Shown: positions 1 to 10,573, counted from the first letter of the stretch. The stretch is DNA of 22,342 bases from Pelargonium nanum (GCA_036897485.1 JAYMTF010001593.1:1-22342); one strand, 5' to 3'. Numbers and translations: made by a program. Notes: generated from the letters alone by a model not told the origin.

Positions 1-160
1 ATCTTATCATCAATAATACATAGCTTTTATCTATTCATATTCTCAATATCTGACAGGGAGGGGGGGACGGGTGTTCAGGCCCAGTACAAGGTCACTTTAA
101 GGACAAATCCACTTTTAAACTAGTAAAGGAAAATGGGTTAGGCCTAGTTATAGGTGGCAA
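1..160. other. Unassigned upstream sequence
   Basis: No coding frame or recognisable element is visible here. There is a G-rich run at about 57-70. This stretch leads into the repeat-like region that follows. Confidence 0.4.
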
Positions 161-706
161 GGGTGTTAGAGTCGGGTCGGTTCAAGATAAAACACAATGT
201 TTTCCTGTTGGTATACTCGAACCCGATCCGATTTTTTCGGGTTTATAAATTCAGACCCGAACTCACCAAAAAACGTGTTGAATTTTGAGTACACGGAGGG
301 TCAAGACCGTTTTGCCAGTTGTATGTGCTCTTCAGGCTGATATGGACGATCTAGCGTCTTGGATTTAATTATTCAAAATGTTTTAGTCATTGTGGCTCAA
401 TTTGATAATATCAATTTTTTTGTTTGTGAGTTGAACTGCGAACCGAGTGACCCACGAGTTAGTTAGGTATTCGGTCTTGTCTGGATGGGTTGGTCTTCAA
501 ATAACAAATTTTATTTTGTTTTTGTTATCGTCTGATTTGAAACAATAAACTATTACGTTTTAGTGTTAAAAAATAAAATGTATATGAATTCATGGGCTGC
601 CCGTGGGCCTGAGCCGACAGGAATAGCTCAAATAATAACGTTTTTATGTCTGACCTGTTAGGCCTGAGCTTGGTGAGCCGGCCCATTTACAGATCCAGGT
701 GTAGGA
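160..706. repeat. Degenerate repeat-like region with CGGGTCGG / CCCGA motifs
   Basis: The stretch has scattered GGGTCGG, GAACCCGA, CCGATTTTTTCGGG and GACCCGAAC words around 170-265. It ends in a GC-rich segment with GGGCCTGAGCC and GCCGGCCCATTTACAG at about 604-691. This texture resembles old non-autonomous DNA-transposon copies common in plant intergenic DNA. I could not define terminal inverted repeats or a target-site duplication, so the class is uncertain. No open frame of note is present. Confidence 0.35.
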
Positions 707-849
707 TTGAATTTGGGCCAACTTGTAGGCCCATTTAAAGCATACGCAGCCGAAACACAGGGGCTGTTCAAGCCTTAACGCCGGATCGTCTTCTTCTCGT
801 CGTCAAATCACACGCAGCCGAAGCCCGCCATATTAGCTATTAGGGTTTT
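604..849 (+). promoter_or_regulatory. HEN2 proximal promoter: site II/UP1 motifs and telo-box
   Basis: TGGGCC site II cores lie at 604-609 and 714-719. GGCCCATTT (UP1 form, GGCCCAWWW) lies at 680-688 and 728-736. TTAGGGTTT, the reverse complement of the telo-box AAACCCTAA, starts at 840. This pairing is known from plant genes for ribosome biogenesis and RNA metabolism expressed in dividing cells, which suits an exosome cofactor. No clear TATA box is visible. Transcription probably starts close to the telo-box, but no start site can be read from sequence alone. Confidence 0.5.
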
Positions 850-929
850 GTTATTGATCCGATATTTCAAATTTCTCCCAAATTTTCCGCTGTGCTGCAC
901 TCACTTTCGTCTCATTCTCGCCATTGAAG

Positions 930-1268
930 GTAAGCATTCAAGCTCACAGCCACATGTATACATATTTGTGTACGTAAACGTTAGGGCTAGAAAGCACTTC
1001 CTAGGTTTCGCTACAGAAACAGACAATGCTCAATCAATCATAAGCTTTTTGTTTCTTTCAGTGCCATTACCTGTTTCAACTTTGCTTTTATTATTCTTCT
1101 GTTTCTAACAATGCTTAATCTTCCTCCCATTTTCTTGACAACAAAATTGACCGTTAGAGAATATTTTGTCCCGAGTGATTCTCTGCTAGTTGTATTCAGT
1201 TTAGTGTTTCAATTATTGTTCTTCACCTTCTTTTTTATTGATTTGCTTATAATTTGTTATATTAGCAG
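930..1268 (+). other. Probable 5' UTR intron of HEN2
   Basis: A strong donor, AAG|GTAAGC, lies at 929/930. A pyrimidine-rich tract (about 1217-1240) precedes TTAGCAG ending at 1268, giving a 339-bp leader intron. Splicing leaves about 41 nt of leader before the ATG at 1310 and removes every upstream ATG in this interval. A weaker acceptor, AAATAG at 1306, is the alternative. Confidence 0.55.
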
Positions 1269-1309
1269 CATAATAGTTTTTGGAGGATTTTGTTGAATTG
1301 AAATAGATA

Positions 1310-4300
1310 ATGGAAGGCTCTCCATCGCTTGGGAAACGGAAAGAACTTGAAGATTCTGAGGTGGGTGAGGCTCCCAAGCAAGAAGAAACTTCTGTGAAGC
1401 GCCGGAATACTGATGCCACAGAGACCCCCAAGCAAAACCATGAGGAACCCACGTTGAAGCGCCGGAGTCTGACACGGACCTGTGTGCATGAGGTTGCGGT
1501 TCCGAGTGGGTATACTTCAACTAATGATGAAGCGATTTATGGCACTCTTGCTAATCCAGACTACTCTGGGGAGATGGCCAAGACCTATTCTTTTACACTT
1601 GATCCATTTCAGCAGGTGTCGGTGGCTTGCTTGGAGAGAAATGAGTCGGTGTTGGTCTCAGCGCATACTTCAGCTGGTAAAACTGCTGTGGCTGAGTATG
1701 CAATTGCAATGGCTTTTAGAGAGAAGCAGAGAGTTATATATACGTCACCTTTGAAAGCTTTGAGCAACCAGAAGTATAGAGAGCTTAGTCATGAGTTCAA
1801 AGATGTTGGTTTGATGACTGGTGATGTTACTCTATCACCTAATGCTAGTTGTTTGGTCATGACAACAGAGATTCTTAGGGGAATGCTTTACAGGGGCTCT
1901 GAGGTTTTGAAGGAAGTTGCCTGGGTTATCTTTGATGAAATCCATTATATGAAAGATCGTGAAAGAGGAGTTGTTTGGGAAGAGAGTATAATATTTTTGC
2001 CACCAGCTATCAAAATGGTTTTCCTTTCAGCAACGATGTCCAATGCCACTGAGTTTGCTGAGTGGATTTGTAATATCCACAAACAACCATGCCATGTGGT
2101 GTATACAGACTTCCGACCAACTCCTCTTCAACATTATGTATTTCCTGTAGGTGGAAATGGCTTGTACCTTGTAGTTGATGAGAATGAGCAGTTCAGGGAG
2201 GATAATTTTGTGAAGCTGCATGATACTTTTTCAAAGCAGAAATTGGGTGATGGAAACAGGAATTCAAATGGCAAAGGGAGTGGGAGAATTGCAAAAGGAG
2301 GGAACGCTTCAGGGGGTTCTGATATTTACAAAATTGTGAAGGTGAGATCTCCATATTTCTCTGTCAATTGCAGTATCACTATAAATGCTTTGATGAAATT
2401 TGATGATGGGTGTTTTAAGCTTTTGTATGCCAAATGGGTGTTCAGCTAGCTCTAAATTCTCTCTCATGTATTTTTCAATCAATACATTTCATTTTAAGAA
2501 AATTTGATGTACCAAGAGGACACGATGTGGACTGCTGCGTTCAAGGCCTTTTAATCAAATTTCTGACTGTGGACTTTTGACAATCTTATGTGACTTAAAT
2601 ATTATTAACTTTCAAATTCACATTCAATTCTTATGGCACTATCTCTTTTGAAAGAATTTTTCTTTCTTTCTCTTTCCGTTTCTTATGGTGATGGTTGTGC
2701 ATGCTTGCTGATTTAGCCGGAATATTTCTTTCATTTCAGATGATTATGGAACGGAAATTTCAGCCAGTTATCATTTTCAGCTTCAGTAGAAGAGAGTGTG
2801 AACAGCATGCTATGTCCATGTCCAAGCTTGATTTTAACACTCAAGAGGAAAAAGATGATGTGGAGCAAGTTTTTCGTAATGCAATACTCTGCTTGAATGA
2901 GGAAGATAGAGACTTGCCTGCTATTGAGTTGATGCTACCGCTACTTCAGCGAGGCATTGCTGTCCATCATTCTGGCCTTCTTCCTGTTATCAAGGAATTG
3001 GTAGAGCTTCTATTCCAGGAAGGCCTTGTAAAGGCCCTTTTTGCCACAGAAACTGTAAGATTCTCTGCATTCATTCAGTGTAGTTGATGCGTCTTTTTCT
3101 TTTGATCAAATCCCTCTCTCAATTAAGGTTTGACAAGTTCTACCATCCTCCTCCTCCTTTGTATGGAGCTTGAAACCAGCCGTGTTACAAGAGCATGGGC
3201 GGAGTTATCCCTCTCCCAAATACGTACACTATAAAAGCATTCTTTTAATTTATAGTTTTCGTGTTAGTATTGTATGTTTTATAATAGCTTTTCTTTGTGT
3301 CAGTTTGCCATGGGCTTAAACATGCCCGCAAAAACTGTTGTCTTCACAGCTGTTAAGAAGTGGGATGGTGATAGTCATCGCTACATTGGATCCGGTGAGT
3401 ATATCCAGGTAAGTGAAGTGTTTTTTCTTGGGACTTTTTAGGCATTTTATATGTGTCTGGAATTTTATTATGTTTAATAAATTAAGGCTAGCTGGATATT
3501 TTGATGATCAATATCTTCTTTGTTGTAGATGAGTGGAAGGGCTGGGCGTCGTGGAAAAGATGAGCGTGGTATTTGTATCATCATGATTGATGAGCAGGTG
3601 ATTTTATGGCTGGACATTTTTCTTTTTGTTCTATGAAATTTGGTAGTTTTATCACTCTTTCTGCATTATATTTTATTGGGGAAGGAGATCTGTTAGTTTG
3701 ACTCATTAAGTTATCTTTTTCACATCAAGTGAGTGTATGAGATTAGGATCTTAACTTCTTTTTTTCCTTGTTAAAGATGGAGATGAACACACTCAAGGAC
3801 ATGGTTTTGGGTAAACCAGCACCTTTAGTTAGTACTTTCAGACTGAGCTACTATTCAATTTTGAATTTAATGAGCCGTGCTGAAGGTCAGTTCACTGCTG
3901 AACACGTGATAAGGAATTCATTCCACCAATTTCAGTATGAGAAGGTTTGAGCTGATAAAATCACTTTTCTTTTTCCAGCATTTGTTTGCTTAATTATTTA
4001 ACACTTGTGGGTTTTCTTGATCAGGCTTTACCTGACATTGGGAAAAAGGTCACCAAGCTGGAACAGGAAGCTGCCATGCTTGATGCTTCAGGGGAGGTAA
4101 TTTTTCCCCTTGGATCCTTCGGTTTTCCCTTATTTACATATTTATAATAATAATAATAATTATTATTATTTTTTAATGTATGGACTGATATATATCACAT
4201 AATTTTTTTCTTTCTTTCTTCATTTTATCTATAGGCTGAAGTTGCTGAGTATCATACACTCAAACTTGAGAAGAAGATGATGTTAGAAATAACAAGGCCC

Positions 4301-7300
4301 GAAAGAGCTCTTTATTTTCTTCTTCCTGGTAGACTGGTATGTGCATGAAACGTACTTTGTAGTTTCTTACAACATAAATCATTTACATCCTTTTGTTAGT
4401 CTTAAACTTTAGTGATGTAGCATTTTTAACCCTTTTTTACTCAGTCCTTGTGCCTGGTCATTTTGTGTTAGCATTGATGTTTGTTGAGATTTGCCATGCA
4501 ATGTTTAGATTCTGAATAAAACTGTGAAACTGCTACTATGTTGTGCACACAGTCTTAGGAAGTCGCTTCCTACCCTAATTGCTTCTCGAACTTGGATGTT
4601 TGTTTATAATTTCTAATTATGCTGGTTATCTTTCAACTTCAACTCTTTCAAGAATGCTTCTTTGTATTGCAGGTCAAGGTAAGGGAAGGTGGAACAGACT
4701 GGGGTTGGGGAGTTGTTGTTAATGTTGTTAAGAAGCCCTCTACAGGTTTGTCTTCACGTGGCGGTGGATATATAGTGGATACATTACTTCATTGCTCACC
4801 TGGGTCTAGCGAAAATAGTTCACGACCAAAACCATGTCCGCCTCGTCCTGGAGAGAAGGGCGAAATGCATGTGGTAAGTTGATACACATGAAGCTGCTCA
4901 GTAGTCTCGTTGAATTGATCTTGTGAAGGTTTTGACTCCCATTTCCATATAAACTAGGTCCCTGTTCAGTTGTCTCTGATTTCTGCCCTAAGCAAACTAA
5001 GAATATCCGTTCCTTCTGATCTTCGACCATCAGAAGCAAGGCAGAGTATATTGCTTGCAGTCCAGGAGCTGGGCACTCGTTTTCCTCAAGGCCTTCCGAA
5101 GCTTAATCCTGTGAAGGTAATTGTTGGCAGTATTCAGATATTATTAAGTTGACTTGTTTTTACGTTAGACAAAAACTGAGAGAAACTCCGTACTTTTTAG
5201 TGCATAAAGCACTGAAATGAGGGATGTCATATACCATTTTGTTATGACAGTTATTTGATGTGGCATCATATTCATGTCAACTTTCCAAATTTATTTTAGA
5301 ATCATATAGTCTGCATTCTTATTGAGAGTCATGTATGTATTTTATTGTTATTAAAGATGTCAATATCATAATCTTCTTCCACCGTTTCACCAATTTACTC
5401 CATTCAATGTCGCATCTTCTGCTATTGTGTTAGGAGCTTCTAGCTTTGACTGCGTGTCCCTTCGCGTACTTGATTCTGGCCTTCACCATTTATATTTCTT
5501 TATTTTATTTTCTTCATAAAAATTATCTCAAGGTGTGAGTTGAAAGTATGCTGAAAAAAAAATGCTTGGATTGATATTATATTGAAACACTATCTAGTGA
5601 GGCTGAGAGGAATCTGGGATAACCGGATAACTTGATCACATAATTTTAAAATTTGTTCCTGTGTTCTTTCTTTCAATATGCAGGACATGGGCATTGAAGA
5701 TCCAGAAATTGTTGATTTGGTGAACCAAATTGAGGAACTTGAACGGAAGTTATTTGCCCATCCACTTCATAAGGTTTTTATTTTAATGATAGTTAATTAG
5801 TTATACGTCTCTAATTACTGTTAGCAGTTTTCTTAACTATTACACTTTGCTCCATATCGTGTATGCAGTCACAAAATGAGCATCAAATTAAATCATTTGA
5901 AAGAAAAGCAGAGGTGAATCACGAGATTCAACAACTTAAGTCAAAAATGCGCGATTCCCAGGTATTTCCCTTCATTAATGTCTTACTTCACTAGATATGA
6001 CTAATTGAGCAGTATGCAGGAGCTTATGCTCAACTGCATTTTGAATTAGCATGTCGTGTGTGTATGCTACTATTGCACATCTTGTTGGGTTTGGACTTTG
6101 GACTCTAAATTGTCTTGGAAATCACAAGCATGCTTCATTTTCTCTTCATTTTTTACTTGTATGTAACCTAGGATATAACTTTTCTCGTGTTTGCAAAATG
6201 TCGACTTGAATTCTATGTATCATGCATGTGGTCTGAAATGTGATATTCATGAAAATGCTCTTATTTGCAACTTTGGTTCTGGTTGCTAAAGTCTAGTTTT
6301 TGCAACTTGGTTTTGTTAATTAAATTATATTCTTTTTGCAGCTTCAAAAGTTCCGAGATGAACTTAAGAACCGCTCACGGGTTTTAAAAAAGCTTGGCCA
6401 CATTGATGGGGATGGTGTTGTCCAGTTAAAGGGACGGGCTGCCTGCTTGATAGACACTGGAGATGAACTTCTTGTTACTGAGCTGATGTTTAATGGTGAT
6501 TATAAGAGCCTTGCTCCTTTTGTTTTCTGCAGAATTTTACATCACTTTAGGCTACAAATTTGATTATTAGTCAATCTAGGCTTAGGAAGCAGGTTAATAG
6601 GGTAACTTTGATTTATAAAGAATTAGATATAAATCCTTTCTGTTCCAACTCCAAACTAAAAGGCGAAAGACTTAACTTTTTGCATACGCATCAACTCAAA
6701 TACAATCTAGATATGTAAAGTTATTATGTCTCGGATGAGGCTACTGAGTGCCTAGAAATTATTTGGTCAAATTGTTGGGCTTATTTTGGCGCAGAGTTTC
6801 TTTACTACTCTCTCCGTCCCAAAATGAGTGTCTTGATTTCAATTTTGTTAGTTAATGATGCATATTTCCTCTTGTAACCCCATGAACATGTGTTGTAACA
6901 AACTCAGGGATATTGACTTATTATGGGGATACTATTGGTAATTCAAGCATAACTAACTTAATACGGAGATGCTGTTGGTAATTCACACATAACTAACTTC
7001 CTATAAACTGAAACAAGACTCTCATTTTGGGACGGAGGGAGTATTATTGATGGGTGGCTCTGTGATTTTTATTAAAGGCACTGACCCTGATGGGCACACG
7101 AAGTTAGTCCGAAACTTGTGCTGTTGCTATTGCTAATGTTGTCTCTACCTTTTGTATTGACCTGTCTGAGTTTTTTGTTAGGTACATTCAATGAGCTTGA
7201 TCATCACCAAATTGCGGCTCTTGCAAGTTGTTTCATTCCAGGAGATAAATCAAGTGAGCAGATTCATTTGAGAACAGAGCTTGCTAGACCATTACAACAA

Positions 7301-8702
7301 CTCCAAGACAGTGCAAGAAGAATAGCAGAGGTATTATATTGTATAATTTGCTTTCCATTCTTACTTGCATTTTATTGACAGAAACTGTAATACGTGTTTG
7401 CAGATACAACATGAATGCAAATTGGAGGTAAATGTGGACGAGTATGTTGAATCAACAGTGCGGCCGTATTTGATGGATGTGATTTACTGTTGGTCAAAGG
7501 TAAGCCACTTATATTATTTCTTGAATCTTGACAGTTGCTTCCCTATCATGTTTTACCTGCGGTGAGGTATTATTTGTGGTGCGCATGCATGATTTGTGCA
7601 TGCTATATTTCTTGAGCATAGTTAGGAAGTTTACTTTTTAGTGGATTAAGCGACCTAGTATTGGCCATTTACAACATTAGAAAATGAAGTAATTAGTCAT
7701 TTAGTCATCAAAACATGCTTCCTTTTCTCATTTCCTTTTGCTCTTGAACATCAAAACCTCTGGCACAACATAAGTTCTAGTGAAGCTACTTGATGATGTT
7801 TGAAGAAGTAGCCTTGCAAAGTAGTTTGGTTGGTAGGGAGGAGTGTGATAAATTATCTTTAGGGCTCAAGAAGGCAGGGATTGGGAATTGGGCTTAGGGA
7901 GAGATAAGATGAGAACATTTCAGTGTGTGGCACAAAGCAACCAGCGGTATTTAAATATAGCCCCTCCAAATTGCTAAATTTATGAATTACATAGAAAAAG
8001 CTGCTAGAATCCTCTTAATCTTTACTCTTGACATTCTTCCCCTAGTAGGCGCTTGCATACATACACGACTATTGCTCAATGTCACTAAATTTCCAAATCT
8101 GATTTATGGGTGTTGCACACACTCCAATTCAATAAATTGGTGTTTGGTATTTGAGGGAATTATTGTTAATCACTTGAATTATGATTTTTTTGCTTCATCT
8201 TCTTGTTATACTAGTCTGAGCAGGCTTCAATTATGGAAGATTATACATTGTTTAACTGGGATCAGTCTTGATTATTGTGTTTAGTACTAAATCATTTTTT
8301 CATTTTAAATGTAATTTTACTTTCCTCACTGATTACATTTGCTTTATTCCTGTTATATTTCTTCTTCTAGGGAGCAAATTTTGCAGAAGTTATACAAATG
8401 ACTGATATATTTGAGGGTAGTATCATCAGAAGTGCAAGAAGACTTGATGAATTTTTGAATCAGGTAGCTCCAACTCGTTGTGGCTTTTAATACTAAAAAA
8501 ATAGTGTTCTCGATGTAGCAAAAGTTATTTTCCTTGTAAATATCTATATTGCACGCTAAATTGTTGGTTGATATATTGCACTATTTTCCAGTTGCGGGCT
8601 GCTGCTCATGCTGTGGGGGAAGTTGATTTGGAGACCAAATTTGCATCAGCAAGTGAAAGCCTTCGGCGAGGTATAATGTTTGCGAATTCCCTGTATTTGT
8701 AA
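1310..8702 (+). CDS. HEN2: HEN2-type nuclear DExH-box RNA helicase, exosome cofactor (spliced, 1002 aa)
   Basis: ATP-dependent 3'-5' RNA helicase of the Ski2/Mtr4 family. In plants HEN2 is the nucleoplasmic partner of the RNA exosome (NEXT-like complex) and helps degrade misprocessed and non-coding nuclear transcripts. Visible motifs are a Q-like FTLDPFQ (95-101), Walker A AHTSAGKT (118-125), motif Ia TSPLKAL (145-151), DEIH (209-212), SAT (240-242), HHSGLLP (420-426), ATET (446-449) and [10 protein letters not shown] (484-493). A KOW-like arch segment ([15 protein letters not shown]) follows near 628-642, and a C-terminal DSHCT region runs from about 826 to the end, finishing in FANSLYL. KRR patches at 30-32 and 50-52 suggest nuclear import. 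The length fits Arabidopsis HEN2 (about 995 aa as I recall). The GKDERG and MIMERKF signatures fit HEN2 better than MTR4. The ATG at 1310 opens the conserved N-terminus, has G at +4, and has no upstream ATG in the inferred spliced leader. Confidence 0.96.
4143..4171. repeat. (ATA)n/(ATT)n palindromic microsatellite
   Basis: A run of ATA/AAT triplets passes directly into a run of ATT triplets, giving a near-perfect palindrome inside HEN2 intron 6. It probably arose by replication slippage, and I see no function. Confidence 0.7.
6806..7043. mobile_element. Stowaway-like MITE, copy 1 (HEN2 intron 12)
   Basis: The element starts CTCTCTCCGTCCCAAAATGA at 6808 and ends with the complement, TCATTTTGGGACGGAGGGAG, at 7041. 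A TA target duplication lies on each side (6806-6807 and 7042-7043). The 234-bp size, TA target and CTCCCTCCGTCCC terminus are those of plant Stowaway elements (Tc1/mariner group). It has no coding capacity. Its interior is related, in reverse orientation, to the copies in CAC2 introns 1 and 13. It contains a 40-bp tandem duplication at 6921-7000. Confidence 0.92.
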
Positions 8703-9010
8703 AATAGCGGTATGCAGTTCATTATATATTGTGGAGCTGAAGCCGACCCTAGAATAGTGCAATATCTCCTTCACATTAGAAAATGCCTTGGGGCCATAAG
8801 AGAGACATCTTGTAGTTGTACCATGAATCAACAGTCGAGTTTTTCTTTTTATAAACCAATCAACCACAACCCGGCCAAATTTCAGTTGTTTCCTTTGTAA
8901 AGAAATTTAGGCATGATGAAGATGAAGAAAGATTGTAAAGAAATTTTGAAGATGTTGGCGATTTTGATGAATTATTATGTTTTTGTATTTAACTCTCATC
9001 TTCCTTCTCA
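8703..9010 (+). other. Probable HEN2 3' UTR and polyadenylation zone
   Basis: Sequence after the TAA at 8700-8702 is non-coding and includes T-rich segments such as TGTTTTTGTATTT near 8980, typical of plant polyadenylation regions. No canonical AATAAA is evident, so the 3' end is approximate. Confidence 0.4.
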
Positions 9011-9157
9011 GTGTTATTATTATATTTACTCTCATTGACAGTATGTACAGGCAGAACCAAGGTTCCTTTTATTGATTTTCTAGTGATGTGAAGCACTTTA
9101 TGTTAGGCTCCAATTTATTGTCCCACATAAATTATCCTTCCTACACCAGATCAATAA

Positions 9158-9181
9158 TTGTACTATAAATCAAAGTGGGGG

Positions 9182-9216
<35 letters not shown>

Positions 9217-9254
9217 CTCAAAGAAGACAATTTGTACTATAAATCAAAGTGGGG
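9158..9254. repeat. T18/A17 palindrome flanked by a 23-bp direct repeat
   Basis: Eighteen T (9182-9199) run straight into seventeen A (9200-9216). The pair is flanked by an identical 23-bp sequence at 9158-9180 and 9232-9254 (it starts TTGTACTATAAATC and ends GTGGGG), 74 bp apart. The sequence could form a hairpin and would be unstable in replication and in sequencing. Confidence 0.85.
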
Positions 9255-9478
9255 TTTTGACCAATAGAACTACCAAAGAAGACAATGAATTGTAAAATTA
9301 GTGTTTACAAATTACAACCTATTTAATATTGAAATTTGAAATTACAAATTACTTCATATTAGCTATTGTAGGAGGAATACTTTTATGTGGTGCTAACGAT
9401 TTCATAACTATATTTGGAGCTCATAATGTTTCAGTTTATGTTCCTACTTGTTATCTGGATATATCAAGAAAGATGTAA

Positions 9479-9577
9479 GGTCTATCTATAGCTAACACTT
9501 AACAATATATTGTAATCAAACCCATCAAGGTCTATCTATAGCTAACACTTAACAAAATATTGTAATCAAACCCATCA
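9479..9577. repeat. 50-bp tandem duplication, two copies
   Basis: Unit 1 (9479-9528) and unit 2 (9529-9577) both begin GGTCTATCTATAGC and end near AAACCCATCA. They differ at one internal base over the compared length (ACAATATATTG against ACAAAATATTG), so the duplication looks recent. Confidence 0.92.
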
Positions 9578-10304
9578 TCTAAGAAGAAAGGTTATTATCA
9601 AAATAAAAAAGAAGAAAGGCAAATGCTAACAAAAAAAAAAAAAAAACATAAAAAGTAGAACAAATCCATTCCGGTGAACTTGTTGTTGTGGTAAACTTGG
9701 TGTTGGAATCTAAACCGATTTTGACGACTAGGCAGGATGTCAGGAGGATGGCCGACGTAGTCTTGGCGTTTGCGTGCGACTGCGATGGTATTGGAGGAGC
9801 GCATAACAAGAGCGAGTTGAGAATGTAAATGAAAATGAGAATAAGATAAATATAGTCTCATTGTGTGAGTGTGCTGCGGACGAAGTGGGGAAGAATCAAA
9901 ATCTACCATGACTTTGAAATTGTGAATTTACAAAACTAACCTCACTTATATTAATATTAGGGTGTTACACAAGCAACTCAATTCGATGCGGATCTGCCAT
10001 CAATTAAGCGATAACCACCCGACCCGAATCCAAAAACATGGGACCCAATTTTGATGACCTGAATAAAAACTTTTACGAATTGAATTTCAAACATAGAGAA
10101 ATAGGAGTATAATTTGTGAGCTCTAGTATCTATCCAACCAACTTTTGAAGAGGATGTCTATAATTATGTCTTGCTGGAATTTGGGTAATTGGAGTGACAT
10201 TTTCATCTGATCCAAATCCAAAAAAAGAATGGGTGAGGTGTCAAACTATGATTGGAGAGTTGGAGAAAGAGTAAAGAAACTGAGTTGTTCACTACACAAC
10301 ACAA

Positions 10305-10452
10305 CCAAATTAGGCGGAGCAATTAATTCCTGAGCGTCCTCGTTCTCATCGCCACCTTCTCTCTTCAAATCTCATCATTTTTCACTCCCACACTCTTTTT
10401 GTTCATCAATCTCTCGTTTCTTTGTACCATTACCGCCATTTTCGCTCTACAG
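10305..10452 (+). promoter_or_regulatory. CAC2 leader region with candidate AW-box
   Basis: A C/T-rich stretch typical of plant leaders precedes the coding start. CCTCGTTCTCATCG at 10338-10351 matches the AW-box pattern CnTnG(n)7CG bound by WRINKLED1, the AP2 factor that activates plastid fatty acid synthesis genes. WRI1 sites usually lie near the transcription start, which fits this position. The motif is loose (five fixed bases), so a chance match is quite possible. No TATA box is evident upstream. Confidence 0.4.
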
Positions 10453-10555
10453 GTATTTACCTCTCTCTACACTCTTCACTCCTCACTTCACAGATCTTCT
10501 TCTTGCTCTACTGATTCCACTTCAACTTTTTCTCTACTCGGTTTCTTTGTTGCAG
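10453..10555 (+). other. Probable 5' UTR intron of CAC2
   Basis: The donor TACAG|GTATTTAC is at 10452/10453 and the acceptor TTTGTTGCAG ends at 10555 after a T/C-rich tract. The result is a 103-bp intron with 18 nt of leader left before the ATG at 10574. The splice consensus is good at both ends, and there are no leader ATGs. Confidence 0.6.
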
Positions 10556-10573
10556 CTCTTCTGATTCTCGGGG

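Larger units (their letters stand above)
1310..8702 (+). other. HEN2: Exon-intron map of HEN2
   Basis: Coding exons: 1310-2341, 2740-3054, 3304-3408, 3529-3597, 3777-3944, 4025-4096, 4235-4336, 4673-4873, 4958-5116, 5684-5773, 5869-5961, 6342-6495, 7182-7330, 7404-7499, 8371-8463, 8592-8702. Every intron is GT-AG. All are phase 0 except the one after 6495, which splits a glycine codon. Exon 1 alone encodes helicase motifs I to III (344 residues). Introns longer than 300 bp are 2342-2739, 4337-4672, 5117-5683, 5962-6341, 6496-7181 (holds a MITE) and 7500-8370. In the others I see only AT-rich sequence and no coding or structured element. Boundaries come from frame and family continuity and were not confirmed with transcripts. 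Confidence 0.9.
9011..10300. other. Intergenic region between HEN2 and CAC2
   Basis: No gene is supported here. The region holds a T/A palindrome with flanking direct repeats (9158-9254), a 50-bp tandem repeat (9479-9577), an A-run at 9631-9646, and a short stretch with CACCCGACCCGAATCC near 10015-10035 that resembles words in the repeat-like region at 170-265. A 103-codon minus-strand frame at 9598-9909 has low-complexity phenylalanine/serine ends and resembles no family I know. Confidence 0.5.

Noticed and set aside
848..1296. Two + strand frames upstream of HEN2 (848-1108 and 1111-1296)
   Set aside because: They are low-complexity and hydrophobic, cross the probable leader intron and resemble no protein family.
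2342..2449. Continuation of HEN2 exon 1 to a stop at 2447-2449, giving a 379-aa protein
   Set aside because: AAG|GTGAGA at 2341/2342 is a good donor, and the next exon at 2740 (MIMERKF) continues the helicase family sequence. The extra residues match nothing known. At most this is a retained-intron form.
4806..5039. Minus-strand frame opposite HEN2 exons 8 and 9
   Set aside because: It is an antisense shadow of well-supported coding exons and spans an intron.
1310..8702. MTR4 or SKI2 identity for gene 1
   Set aside because: MTR4 differs at many diagnostic places as I recall it (for example DEVH, and KMEPAV after the SGRAGRRG exon). SKI2 is longer with a different N-terminus. The sequence follows HEN2 throughout.
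9598..9909. 103-codon minus-strand frame in the intergenic region
   Set aside because: No recognisable domain, a phenylalanine-rich end that reads through an A-run, and a competing overlapping frame of similar size. Not enough to call a gene.
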